A stretch of 64,000 bases of DNA from CAYXPR01 sp964467255. GTDB lineage: Bacteria > Pseudomonadota > Alphaproteobacteria > Rickettsiales > RGZB01. The position numbers and the translations under genes were made by a program. Location of the stretch: the NCBI GenBank assembly GCA_964467255.1, contig CAYXPR010000009.1, positions 31,866 to 95,865 of the forward strand, written 5' to 3'. The notes under the pieces are model-generated. The model saw nothing but the letters and a program-made list of their open reading frames with translations, was not told where the DNA came from and did no database searches. Shown here one piece after another: positions 35,800 through 44,386 of the stretch (positions are counted from its first letter, which is position 1; the number at the start of each line of letters is the position of its first letter).

Positions 35800-36035
35800 A
35801 GCGTACAACCATCTTGTTAAGTACCCATGAAAAACAGGGAATTTTTCATTTCTCTGCCTAAAAATTATGCACAACGGCAAACCTTCCCCTGTCAAACCCG
35901 CAGAAATGCGTGAAAGGCAAAGCGAGACAATAAAAATATTTCATTAAAAAACAAAGAGATAGATATATCTGCCCCATTTTGTGGCAAACCGTAGAAACCC
36001 GCGACGTTTTCGGCAAAATCTCCGAGGGGGACGGA

Positions 36036-36072
36036 GTTATCCACAGGCTTATCCCCGCTTTTCGTGGATAAC
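36036..36072. promoter_or_regulatory. Paired DnaA-type boxes in an inverted repeat
   Basis: TTATCCACA on the plus strand and TTATCCACG on the minus strand face each other across 19 bp that contain a third, degraded box. TTATNCACA is the established DnaA-binding consensus. The arrangement could mark a replication-related site or a DnaA-regulated promoter for uvrC. Confidence 0.5.
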
Positions 36073-36111
36073 AGTTGGTGGCGCGCCTGAAATAAGGTAA
36101 AAATAGCGGGA

Positions 36112-36143
36112 TTCCAAGGGGATGAACTAATCTCCCTTTGGAA
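36112..36143 (+). promoter_or_regulatory. Stem-loop in the uvrC leader
   Basis: TTCCAAGGGGA (36112-36122) pairs with TCCCTTTGGAA (36133-36143) over a 10-nt loop, with one G-U pair. It lies about 57 bp before the uvrC ATG at 36201. No T-run follows, so it is not a simple terminator on the plus strand. Confidence 0.4.
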
Positions 36144-36200
36144 GCAGGTGATAAAAAAGCAACAAACTGTTCCGAATAAAAAACACTATAGGTGAAAGCG

Positions 36201-38048
36201 ATGGACAGTGCAGGGCATATGAGCGGTGCCGACATTATCCGCAAAAAAGTAGAGACACTGCCGGATGCGCCCGGCGTATATCGCATGCTGGGTGAAAAAG
36301 GCGAAGTGCTGTATGTGGGCAAAGCCGCCAATTTAAAAAAACGCGTGGCGAACTACACGCAACTGATGCGCCTAACCACCCGCCTGCAGCGCATGGTGAC
36401 GCTGACGAAGGATATGGAATTTATCCTGACCCGCAGCGAGGCCGAAGCGCTTCTGCTGGAAGCCAATCTGATTAAGCAATATCAGCCGCGCTACAATATT
36501 TTGCTGAAGGACGATAAATCCTTCCCCTACATTATGCTGGATGAAACGCACGCATTTCCGCGCATCGCCAAACATCGCGGCGAGCGCAAAAAAGGTGCGA
36601 CTTATTTTGGCCCGTATGCGAATGCGGGGGATGTAAACCGCGCCATGGCGGCGATTCAAAAAATGTTTTTACTGCGCCCATGCGCGGACACGGTTTTTTC
36701 AGCCCGCACCCGCCCATGCATGGAATATCAGATTAAGCGGTGCAGCGCGCCATGCGTGAAGCGCATCGGTGAAAAAGATTATGCCGCGTTGGTGCAGCAG
36801 GCGAAAGATTTTCTCTCAGGAAAAAATCAGGGCCTCAAAGAAAAGCTCCAGCAGGAAATGGAAACAGCGAGCGCCAAAATGCAATATGAAAAAGCCGCCA
36901 GCTTGCGCGACCGCATCGGCGCGCTGCAGCACGTGCAGGCCAACCAATATGTGAATGCGGCGACCGTGAGCGATGCCGATGTGATTGGCCTTGCGGCAGA
37001 TGCTCCACGCGTGTGCGTGCAGGTGCTGTTTATCCGCGGCGGGCAGACGATGGGCAGCCGCGCATTTTTCCCCACGCGCACCGACGACATGACACCGCCT
37101 GAAATTATGGAAGCGTTCCTCGGGCGGTTTTATCAGCTGAGTCCGCCGCCGCCACTCGTGCTGCTATCGCACCGCCCCGAAAATAGCGAAGTGATGGAGG
37201 CGGCATTACGCCTGTTGGCAGAACGCAAGGTAACGCTCGAAGTGCCGCAGCGCAGCGAGCGCGCACAGCTGGTGGCGGGCGCCGTAGCTAATGCCGAAGA
37301 AGCCGCCCGCCGCAAAATTCAGGAAGACAGTAAGGAAAAAGAACTACTCGAAGGCGTGGCGAATCTGTTTGAACTGGAGGCGCCGCCGCAGCGCATCGAG
37401 GTGTATGACAACAGCCATATTTCCGGCAAGCATGCGGTGGGCGGCATGATTGTAGCGACACCGGAAGGATTTAACAAACAGGCTTACCGCCGCTTCACGG
37501 TGGAGTCGACCTCGCTGGCGGGCGGGGATGATTACGGCATGCTGCGCGAGGTGCTGCAGCGCCGCTTCTCACGCCTGAAACGCGAAGACCCCGACCGCAC
37601 CAGCGCATGGCCGGACTTGGTGCTGATTGATGGCGGCGCGGGGCATTTGAAAGTGGCCACCGAAGTGCTGACGGAACTCGGTGTGAATGATGTGCCCTAT
37701 GCCTGCATCGCCAAGGGCGTAGACCGCAATGCGGGGCGTGAAGTGTTCCATGTGGCAGGAAAAGAACCATTCCAATTGCCGGTGCATGATGCCACGCTGT
37801 ATTACCTGCAGCGCCTGCGCGACGAAGCACACCGTTATGCGATTTTCTCGCACCGTGCGAAACGCTCGCGCGCCATCCGCAGCAGCGAACTGGATACGCT
37901 CACGGGCGTGGGTGCCACGCGCAAAAAAGCGCTGCTCACGCATTTTGGCTCAGTGCAGGCTTTGCGAAATGCCAGCGTGGAAGAGATTGGGCGCGTGCCC
38001 GGCATCAGTGTGAAACTCGCCGAATCCATTCACCAACAACTGCGCTAA
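36201..38048 (+). CDS. uvrC: Excinuclease ABC subunit C
   Basis: This 615-aa nuclease makes both incisions in nucleotide excision repair with UvrA and UvrB. The N-terminal GIY-YIG domain has GVYRML (25-30) and VLYVGKA (36-42), a UVR motif for UvrB contact is at AKMQYEKAASLRDRI, the RNase H-like endonuclease domain has DNSHISG and LVLIDGGAGHLK, and the C-terminus has a helix-hairpin-helix pair. Length is normal. Start choices are GTG 36192, ATG 36201 or ATG 36219; I use 36201. pgsA follows after 86 bp, a pairing seen in many proteobacteria. Confidence 0.96.
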   Translation: MDSAGHMSGADIIRKKVETLPDAPGVYRMLGEKGEVLYVGKAANLKKRVANYTQLMRLTTRLQRMVTLTKDMEFILTRSEAEALLLEANLIKQYQPRYNILLKDDKSFPYIMLDETHAFPRIAKHRGERKKGATYFGPYANAGDVNRAMAAIQKMFLLRPCADTVFSARTRPCMEYQIKRCSAPCVKRIGEKDYAALVQQAKDFLSGKNQGLKEKLQQEMETASAKMQYEKAASLRDRIGALQHVQANQYVNAATVSDADVIGLAADAPRVCVQVLFIRGGQTMGSRAFFPTRTDDMTPPEIMEAFLGRFYQLSPPPPLVLLSHRPENSEVMEAALRLLAERKVTLEVPQRSERAQLVAGAVANAEEAARRKIQEDSKEKELLEGVANLFELEAPPQRIEVYDNSHISGKHAVGGMIVATPEGFNKQAYRRFTVESTSLAGGDDYGMLREVLQRRFSRLKREDPDRTSAWPDLVLIDGGAGHLKVATEVLTELGVNDVPYACIAKGVDRNAGREVFHVAGKEPFQLPVHDATLYYLQRLRDEAHRYAIFSHRAKRSRAIRSSELDTLTGVGATRKKALLTHFGSVQALRNASVEEIGRVPGISVKLAESIHQQLR

Positions 38049-38134
38049 AGCGGCGTACCGCCTTAAACGGCGCTTGACGATGCGCCACTTTCACGACATT
38101 TTAGAAAGCAATCACCAAACCCAGCGCCGCCCGT

Positions 38135-38677
38135 ATGATATATTCACTGCCGAACATTTTGACCTATGTACGTATCGCGCTGATTCCGGTGGTGGTGGCG
38201 GCATTTTATATGGATGGCCGCACGAGCCATCTCGTCGCTTCCGGCCTTTTTTTAGTGGCAAGTATTACCGATTATTTAGATGGCTGGCTCGCCCGCTTGT
38301 GGCAGCAGGAATCGTCCCTCGGGCGCTTTTTGGACCCGATTGCGGACAAACTGCTCGTCGCCGCGGCGTTGATGATGCTGGTGGATTTTGAACGCGCGGA
38401 CGTGATTCCCGCTACTTTGATTTTGTGCCGCGAAATTATGGTCTCTGGCCTGCGTGAATTCTTGGCAGAAATTAAGGTGAGCGTGCCGGTGAGCCGCCTT
38501 GCCAAAGTGAAAACTGGCGTGCAGATGACGGCTATATTCTTGTTGCTGTTGGGTGCGAAAGGTAGCGGGTTTGTGATTGTAGAAACGCTGGGCAGCATCG
38601 CGCTGTGGATTGCCGCCGTGCTGACGGTGGCCACGGGCTATGCGTATTTAAAGGCCGGCGTCGCCCACATGAAATAG
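38135..38677 (+). CDS. pgsA: CDP-diacylglycerol-glycerol-3-phosphate 3-phosphatidyltransferase
   Basis: This 180-aa inner-membrane enzyme makes phosphatidylglycerophosphate, precursor of phosphatidylglycerol and cardiolipin. It has the complete CDP-alcohol phosphotransferase signature D-x2-DG-x2-AR-x8-G-x3-D-x3-D at residues 46-71 (D46, D49, G50, A53, R54, G63, D67, D71) and about five helices. Length is normal for PgsA. It shares the strand and probably the transcript of uvrC. Confidence 0.95.
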   Translation: MIYSLPNILTYVRIALIPVVVAAFYMDGRTSHLVASGLFLVASITDYLDGWLARLWQQESSLGRFLDPIADKLLVAAALMMLVDFERADVIPATLILCREIMVSGLREFLAEIKVSVPVSRLAKVKTGVQMTAIFLLLLGAKGSGFVIVETLGSIALWIAAVLTVATGYAYLKAGVAHMK

Positions 38678-38680
38678 CGC

Positions 38681-39697
38681 TTAGCGCTTCCAGATATCCT
38701 CGGCACCGCTTCCGAGCCCGCCCCGCAGGTCGGTGCGCGGCGTATGTTTTTTAGGTTCACGCGCCGGTTTTTCTTCTTTTGCCAAGGCCAGCGGCGGACT
38801 TCCCTTATGGTGCCACGGCGGCTGTGTACTAAGTTCTTTCGCGACCTCTGGTGTGACGAACACCTCGCGCTTGGGGAGCCACTCTGCAATCATTGCATCG
38901 AGCGATTCGATGCCGCTGTTTTCCACAGGGCGCGTGTAGGCGGTCATGACGGCACGTTCACGGCGCATTTTGACGCGGTCAATCTGGTCATTCAGCTGGC
39001 TTGTATAATCCCTGAAATTTTCTAAGACGGCACCCGGCGTGGTTGTTTCTTTAAAGCCAATATGTGGCAAAACATCATTGCGGTGCAGCGCCTGAAACAG
39101 GCACATGAGATTGCCAGCGGCAAGCTTCGCACCACTGGCATCAAAACCAAACATTGCTTCGCGGGAATCGCGGTCTTCGGTGATCAGCACGCTGCCACCC
39201 TGCCCGGCATTTTGCTGCGCCGCTTTTCGGGTGAGCCCGTCGACATCTTTACTTTTGCGGAGCGCATCAAATTCAACAAAGCTGCGCGTGCGGTGCCCTC
39301 TGTCACTCAGCTCCTCCAGTTTTGAAAGTAACGCGACGCCTTCTTCGCTCTGCATCACGCGCACATTCGGCAAGCCCCCCGCAAGGGCGATGGCACCTAA
39401 ATTGCGGGCGATTTGCCCTTGGTGGTAAATCACCGAGCGTTTTTCATCTAAGAACATGCGGTCAACCACATTACCGGTTAGCGGGTTATGACCACTGGTT
39501 TCATAAATGACACTGGCGGGTAGGCCAATTTGTAAAAACCCCTGACGTGCTGCATCCACGATAGGGTCGATATAGAGTTTTTTGGTGTTGCCATCTGCCA
39601 GCAGCGCAGGGCGCACCGGTGTGAACAAATGTTTGAGCGCGCAGCTGTCGATAACGGCCAGCGGGGCGTCTTGAAATAATGTCGGCGAAATAGCCAT
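38681..39697 (-). CDS. PIN-like domain protein with CtrA-type box (338 aa)
   Basis: This protein is not a family I know by name, but the first 200 residues look like a PIN-type nuclease: a strand followed by D17 in AVIDSCALKHLF, E66 in SVIYETSGH, and D175 and D177 in VLITEDRDSREAM. These are the spaced acidic residues of a PIN metal site. The C-terminal 100 residues are basic and proline-rich and could bind nucleic acid or a partner. GAGGAG lies 4 nt before the ATG. Upstream are a palindrome (39705-39728) and a TTAA-N7-TTAAC box (39733-39748). No antitoxin-like gene is adjacent. Confidence 0.65.
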   Translation of the reverse strand: MAISPTLFQDAPLAVIDSCALKHLFTPVRPALLADGNTKKLYIDPIVDAARQGFLQIGLPASVIYETSGHNPLTGNVVDRMFLDEKRSVIYHQGQIARNLGAIALAGGLPNVRVMQSEEGVALLSKLEELSDRGHRTRSFVEFDALRKSKDVDGLTRKAAQQNAGQGGSVLITEDRDSREAMFGFDASGAKLAAGNLMCLFQALHRNDVLPHIGFKETTTPGAVLENFRDYTSQLNDQIDRVKMRRERAVMTAYTRPVENSGIESLDAMIAEWLPKREVFVTPEVAKELSTQPPWHHKGSPPLALAKEEKPAREPKKHTPRTDLRGGLGSGAEDIWKR

Positions 39698-39708
39698 AAA
39701 CTCCTCTA

Positions 39709-39724
39709 GCCTATCAGTATAGGC
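39709..39724 (-). promoter_or_regulatory. Palindrome before the PIN-like gene
   Basis: GCCTAT (39709-39714) and ATAGGC (39719-39724) form an inverted repeat with a 4-bp spacer, and TCTA/TAGA extend it loosely on both sides. On the minus strand it contains TATACT, a possible -10. It could be an operator over the promoter of the PIN-like gene. Confidence 0.45.
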
Positions 39725-39732
39725 GATAGAAG

Positions 39733-39748
39733 GTTAACAAAGCCTTAA
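39733..39748 (-). promoter_or_regulatory. CtrA-type box, TTAA-N7-TTAAC
   Basis: The minus strand reads TTAAGGCTTTGTTAAC, 35 bp before the ATG of the PIN-like gene and 16 bp after the ilvE stop. TATACT begins 11 nt after the box, the same spacing as at the 24695 box. Confidence 0.62.
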
Positions 39749-39764
39749 GCTTTGAAAAATAGGA

Positions 39765-40670
39765 CTAATATTTAATTTTTTTGCCGCGGGCGAGGTTTTC
39801 GTAGTCTTCCATCAGCTGGAGCGTGACAGGGCCCACGGTGAAGTTATAGTTCGCCACCGACGCCACAGGCGTGACTTCCGCCGCCGTGCCCGTCATGAAG
39901 GCTTCCTGCGCATCCGCCAGCTCTTCGGGGCGAATCCGGCGCTCGACCACCTTCAGGCCACGCTTCTTGGCTAAATCCATCACCGTGCGGCGGGTAATGC
40001 CGTCAAGGAAGCAGTCCGGAATCGCGGTGTGGACTTCCTTGTTGATGACGAGGAAGAAGTTCGAGCTGGTGGTTTCTGCCACGTAGCCGCGCCAGTCGAG
40101 CATCAGCGCTTCGGCATAGCCTTGCTTGTAGGCTTCGTTCTTGCTTAAGGTGCCAATCATGTAAAGACCTGCGGCCTTGCTGGCGGTGGGGGCCGTTTCA
40201 GGGTGCGGACGCTTCCATTTTGCCCAAGAAAGCCGTGCGCCTTTGCGCTTGGCTTCGTCGGTGTAATAGGCGGGCCATTCCCACGCGGCAATTGCCACAT
40301 GTGTGGAAGACAGGGTGGTTAGAATCGCCATCTGCTCAGACCCGCGCCAGGCAACAGGGCGAACATAGCCATTCGTGATGTTCTGTTTTTGAATCACTTC
40401 GTCGGTGGCGCGGTTTAAATCATCCACGCTGTAAGGTACGTGGAAGCCGAGTATTTCTGCCGAGCGGCGGAGCCGTTCGTTATGCTCTGTTAGTTTAAAG
40501 GCCTTGCCTTCATAGACGCGGATGCCCTCAAACACGCAAGAGCCGTAATGCAGCCCGTGGTTCAGCACGTGCACCTTGGCATCTTTCCACGGCACCAAAC
40601 GGCCATCTTGCCAGATATAGCCATCGCGTTGGTCAAAGGGAATCGGCTTCGGTTGCATAAGTTTAGTCAT
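39765..40670 (-). CDS. ilvE: branched-chain amino acid aminotransferase
   Basis: This 301-aa fold-type IV PLP enzyme makes leucine, isoleucine and valine from their keto acids with glutamate. It has the long BCAT motif near the N-terminus (HYGSCVFEGIRVYEGKAF), the PLP lysine region (SKAAGLYMIGTLSKNEA), EAFMTGTAAEVTPV and the closing GPVTLQLMEDYENLARGK. Length is normal. It is divergent from the response regulator gene, a neighbour seen with ilvE in several alphaproteobacteria. Confidence 0.95.
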   Translation of the reverse strand: MTKLMQPKPIPFDQRDGYIWQDGRLVPWKDAKVHVLNHGLHYGSCVFEGIRVYEGKAFKLTEHNERLRRSAEILGFHVPYSVDDLNRATDEVIQKQNITNGYVRPVAWRGSEQMAILTTLSSTHVAIAAWEWPAYYTDEAKRKGARLSWAKWKRPHPETAPTASKAAGLYMIGTLSKNEAYKQGYAEALMLDWRGYVAETTSSNFFLVINKEVHTAIPDCFLDGITRRTVMDLAKKRGLKVVERRIRPEELADAQEAFMTGTAAEVTPVASVANYNFTVGPVTLQLMEDYENLARGKKIKY

Positions 40671-40747
40671 CCTGCTGGTTTGCGCTTTGAGATTAGGTAG
40701 CTATAATTACCCCAATAGCCCTGAAATCCTCAAGCTAAAAAGTGATC

Positions 40748-41437
40748 ATGAGCCCAGAGAATGCCACCAAAGGCACAATTTTAGTGATTGATGACGATCG
40801 CCGCCTGCGCGACCTGCTGCAGCAGTTCTTAAGCGCGGAGGGGTATGAAGTGGCGGTGGCTGAAGGCGCAGGCGAGGCACGGCGCGCCCTGCAGCACCAA
40901 AACTTCGACCTTTTGGTGGTAGACGTGATGATGCCCGGTGAAACCGGCGTGGAGTTTACCAAGACCTTGCGTGGTGAAAGTCAGGTGCCCGTGCTGATGC
41001 TGACCGCCATGGGCGAGGTGGAAGACCGCATTCGTGGCTTGGAAAATGGGGCCGATGATTATTTAAACAAACCATTTGAGCCGAAAGAGCTTCTCTTACG
41101 GATTGAAAATATTCTGCGCCGCGTGCGCGGCAGGCCGCAGGGCCCCGTGCGGTTTGGTGATTTTACCTTCCACCGAGAGAACGGTACGCTCTATCGCGGG
41201 GCGCGCTTTATTCAGCTGACCTCGGCAGAACTCAAACTGCTCAAAATTTTTACCGACCGCCTGAACGAATCTGTTTCACGCGAGCAGCTTTCAAAATTGC
41301 TGAACGGTATTTCCGAGCGCTCGATTGACGTGCAGATTGTACGCCTGAGGCGGAAAATCGAAGACGACCCAAAAAATCCCGTATACTTACAGACCTCATG
41401 GGGCAGCGGGTATGTGCTGCGCGACCATCCGGAGTAG
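40748..41437 (+). CDS. OmpR-family response regulator without adjacent kinase
   Basis: This 229-aa protein has a receiver domain with the acidic pocket D15/D16, phospho-acceptor D59 in LLVVDVMMPGETG, T86 and K108 in YLNKPF, followed by a winged-helix DNA-binding domain (RFGDFTFHRENG to the C-terminus). No histidine kinase gene is in the window. An orphan OmpR-type regulator beside ilvE recalls petR of purple bacteria, so that is a possible name. GTG at 40742 is an alternative start. A gene of unknown function follows after 3 bp. Confidence 0.9.
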   Translation: MSPENATKGTILVIDDDRRLRDLLQQFLSAEGYEVAVAEGAGEARRALQHQNFDLLVVDVMMPGETGVEFTKTLRGESQVPVLMLTAMGEVEDRIRGLENGADDYLNKPFEPKELLLRIENILRRVRGRPQGPVRFGDFTFHRENGTLYRGARFIQLTSAELKLLKIFTDRLNESVSREQLSKLLNGISERSIDVQIVRLRRKIEDDPKNPVYLQTSWGSGYVLRDHPE

Positions 41438-41440
41438 GCG

Positions 41441-42082
41441 ATGAGAAAAAAAGACGAAAAAGATTGTTTTGGTGCAGAGGGTCCGCCACCCAATGTGCGT
41501 GCCGCAGTGAAAGCGTTTTTGGAAACACCTGTGCCAGCGGAAGAGGCGGTGCTGATTAATCGGGGCTATGGGTATATCGTGTACGAACCCAAAACACTCA
41601 ATTACGGGCACGTGATGGATATCATGGCGGACTTGTTGCAGCTGACGGCAACGTCCGCCAAACACATGGAAGAGCAGCTCGAGCAAATGATGGCAGAGCG
41701 TCAGCCGACTCCGCTCAAAGATGTGGGCGATGAATTTGAAAAAATGAGCGAAACGATTTTACAGGCGCGCGCTTTTGCCGCGCTGAATGAAAGTTTGCAT
41801 CAGCTGGGCGCGGACGGAAAAATTCCGTTCAGCGACATGGAGCAGCATAAAATTATTTTACGCGAATCACCGACCAGTTTTGAAGGTGCGATTGCGCTCG
41901 CGCGTCAGGAAAGAGAAGTGCTGAACCACCAGCAGGAGCATTATCCCCAAGCGCATATTGCCGATGGGCTGCCCGAGGTAGAAGCGCTCATCAAGGTGCT
42001 TGAAAAGCAGATGCTGCCGCAGATTGTGGCGCTGAAAAACACCGCACGCGGACGTGGCCTCGTGGACGACGATAAAGAATAA
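41441..42082 (+). CDS. Protein of unknown function cotranscribed with the response regulator
   Basis: I do not recognise this 213-aa soluble protein. It is rich in Glu, Gln and Leu and looks mostly helical; a central stretch (HMEEQLEQMMAERQ and on) may form a coiled coil. It follows the regulator by 3 bp, so it is surely on the same transcript and could be a partner or target in that pathway. It converges with purL. Confidence 0.7.
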   Translation: MRKKDEKDCFGAEGPPPNVRAAVKAFLETPVPAEEAVLINRGYGYIVYEPKTLNYGHVMDIMADLLQLTATSAKHMEEQLEQMMAERQPTPLKDVGDEFEKMSETILQARAFAALNESLHQLGADGKIPFSDMEQHKIILRESPTSFEGAIALARQEREVLNHQQEHYPQAHIADGLPEVEALIKVLEKQMLPQIVALKNTARGRGLVDDDKE

Positions 42083-42091
42083 TGACCGAGT

Positions 42092-44290
42092 TTATTTCGC
42101 GTCTAAAAATGCGGGCAACGGTGCTTCGTTCAACGCTTTGAGCTCTGACACTTTCACACTCGCATTACCGATGATGATGCTGTCGCCACCGGTTTTACCG
42201 ATGACGGTGGCAAACACACCTTCTTCCGGTGCGCGGGTGAGAATATGCTCAGCCATTTCTGGTGTGGCGGTGACGATGTAGCGCCCTTGATCTTCCCCGA
42301 ACGCACGTGCGATGTCGGTGGCGATGTCGAGCTCGGCACCGATGCCGCCTGCCATTGCCATTTCCGCAATCGCAACGAGCTGGCCGCCGTCAGATACGTC
42401 ATGGCATGCGGTGACAAGGCGTTTTTGAATCGTCATGCGCACGAAGTCGCCATTCTTCAGTTCCAGACCCAAATTCACCGGTGGTGGCGAGCCTTCTTCT
42501 TTGCCCATGATTTCACGCAGGTAAAGCGAGGAGCCGAGATGACCCTTCATGTCGCCGATACGGATGATGACGTCACCTTCCTGCTTGAACGCGACGGACG
42601 CATGTTTGGTGTAGTCTTTTAAAATGCCGACGCCGCCGATGGAAGGCGTGGGCAGAATGGCATTGCCCGTGGTTTCGTTATAGAGCGACACGTTGCCGGA
42701 CACGACCGGATAGTTGAGTGCTTCGCAAGCTTTCGTCATGCCCTCTAAACAGCCGACAAGCTGACCCATGATGTCAGGCTTTTCGGGGTTGCCGAAATTG
42801 AGGCAGTTGGTGATGGCGAGTGGCGTGCCACCCACGGCGGTGATGTTGCGCCATGTTTCGGCCACGGCCTGCTTACCGCCTTCAATCGGGTCGGCATAGC
42901 AATAACGCGGCGTGCAATCGGCCGTCATCGCGAGCGCTTTGCCGGTGCCATGAATGCGTACCACGGCCGCATCGCCACCTGGAATTTGCAGCGTGTCATT
43001 CATCACGCGGTGATCGTACTGTTCCCAAATCCAGCGCTTCGATGCAAGATCAGGGCAGACGAGCAGTTTTTTGAGCGAGTCCACCAGATGCTGTTCGGTG
43101 CATTCGGTGTTGGCGAGCTTTATTTCCTCGCGGCGCGGCGTGGGTTTCCACGGGCGGTCGTAACTCGGCGCTTCCTCGGACAGCGGCGCAACGGGTAAAT
43201 CAATCACCACCTTGCCTTCTTTTTTCGCAATCATGCGGCCCGTGGCAGTGACTTTACCCACGACCGCAAAAGCGAGTTCCCATTTTTCAAAAATTTTGCG
43301 CGCGAGTTCTTCTTTTTCCGGTTTCAAAATCACCAGCATGCGCTCCTGCGATTCAGAGAGCATGATTTCATACGGCGTCATGCCTTCTTCACGCACGGGC
43401 ACTTTATCTAAATCAAGCTCGAGGCCCGTGCCGCCTTTGCCCGCCATTTCAAACGTGGAGGAGGTAAGGCCCGCCGCGCCCATATCCTGAATGGAAAGAA
43501 TCGCGTCTTCCTGCATCAATTCAAGGCATGCTTCAATCAGCAACTTTTCGGTGAAGGGATCGCCCACCTGTACGGTCGGGCGCTTTTCTTCTGACTTTTC
43601 GTCAAACTCCGCACTTGCCATCGTTGCGCCGTGAATACCATCGCGCCCCGTTTTAGAACCGACATACACCACCGAGCTACCCACTTTGGAAGCAGCGGAG
43701 TAGAAAATTTTATCTTTGTTTGCCAGCCCCACTGTCATCGCGTTGACGAGGATGTTGCCGTTGTAAGACGGGTGGAAGGTGCATTCGCCGCCCACGGTGG
43801 GCACACCCACGCAATTGCCATACCCGCCGATGCCGGCAACGACGCCCCGCACGAGATGTTTGGTTTTCGGATGCGACATGGCACCAAAACGCAGCGCGTT
43901 TAAATTCGCAATCGGGCGAGCGCCCATGGTGAATACGTCACGCAAAATACCGCCCACGCCGGTGGCCGCGCCTTGATACGGCTCGATGTAAGACGGGTGG
44001 TTGTGGCTTTCCATTTTGAAAATGGCGGCCTGACCATCGCCAATATCAATCACGCCCGCATTCTCACCCGGGCCGCAAATGACCCATTCGGCCTTGGTGG
44101 GCAATTTCCGCAAATGGCGGCGCGTGGATTTATAGGAGCAATGCTCGCTCCACATGACAGAGAAAATACCGAGCTCGGTGATGTTCGGCTCGCGCCCTAA
44201 AATCGCGAGTACGCGATCATACTCCTCGGGGCTGAGGCCGTGCTCTTTGACGATTTCGGGAGTGATTTTCTGCTTCTCAGGAGATGCCAT
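42092..44290 (-). CDS. purL: phosphoribosylformylglycinamidine synthase, short subunit
   Basis: This 732-aa subunit uses ATP to convert FGAR to FGAM in purine synthesis, with ammonia from PurQ and help from PurS. It is the small PurL of the three-part complex, which fits the presence of purS and purQ at 45307-46254. Signature segments include the nucleotide-site GPGENAGVIDIGDGQAA-type block near residue 53, HNHPS, and GAAGLTSSTFEMA. It is separated from purQ by a membrane protein gene. Confidence 0.96.
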   Translation of the reverse strand: MASPEKQKITPEIVKEHGLSPEEYDRVLAILGREPNITELGIFSVMWSEHCSYKSTRRHLRKLPTKAEWVICGPGENAGVIDIGDGQAAIFKMESHNHPSYIEPYQGAATGVGGILRDVFTMGARPIANLNALRFGAMSHPKTKHLVRGVVAGIGGYGNCVGVPTVGGECTFHPSYNGNILVNAMTVGLANKDKIFYSAASKVGSSVVYVGSKTGRDGIHGATMASAEFDEKSEEKRPTVQVGDPFTEKLLIEACLELMQEDAILSIQDMGAAGLTSSTFEMAGKGGTGLELDLDKVPVREEGMTPYEIMLSESQERMLVILKPEKEELARKIFEKWELAFAVVGKVTATGRMIAKKEGKVVIDLPVAPLSEEAPSYDRPWKPTPRREEIKLANTECTEQHLVDSLKKLLVCPDLASKRWIWEQYDHRVMNDTLQIPGGDAAVVRIHGTGKALAMTADCTPRYCYADPIEGGKQAVAETWRNITAVGGTPLAITNCLNFGNPEKPDIMGQLVGCLEGMTKACEALNYPVVSGNVSLYNETTGNAILPTPSIGGVGILKDYTKHASVAFKQEGDVIIRIGDMKGHLGSSLYLREIMGKEEGSPPPVNLGLELKNGDFVRMTIQKRLVTACHDVSDGGQLVAIAEMAMAGGIGAELDIATDIARAFGEDQGRYIVTATPEMAEHILTRAPEEGVFATVIGKTGGDSIIIGNASVKVSELKALNEAPLPAFLDAK

Positions 44291-44386
44291 GCTGTATCAG
44301 TCCTAGTGCCGCTTTGGTTACGTTACCCTCTTCTTATAGAAGCGCTTATCTAGCAAGAAATTTGGGGAAATGCAGCAAAAATAGCG

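Larger units (their letters stand above)
35800..36200. other. Longest gene-free stretch: DnaA boxes, AT-rich tract and hairpin before uvrC
   Basis: No convincing gene lies here. It holds a DnaA box TTATGCACA (35865-35873), an A+T-rich tract (about 35922-35970), a second box TTATCCACA (36037-36045), a related TTATCCCCG (36049-36057) and a reverse-strand TTATCCACG (36063-36071). GTTATCCAC at 36036-36044 and GTGGATAAC at 36064-36072 form a perfect 9-bp inverted repeat. A hairpin with 11-bp arms and one G-U pair lies at 36112-36143, just before uvrC. The 35827 ATG opens a 28-codon frame without a ribosome binding site, which I do not call. Confidence 0.6.

Noticed and set aside
35827..35913. 28-codon frame in the gap before uvrC
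   Set aside because: It has no ribosome binding site and overlaps a DnaA box; nothing supports translation.
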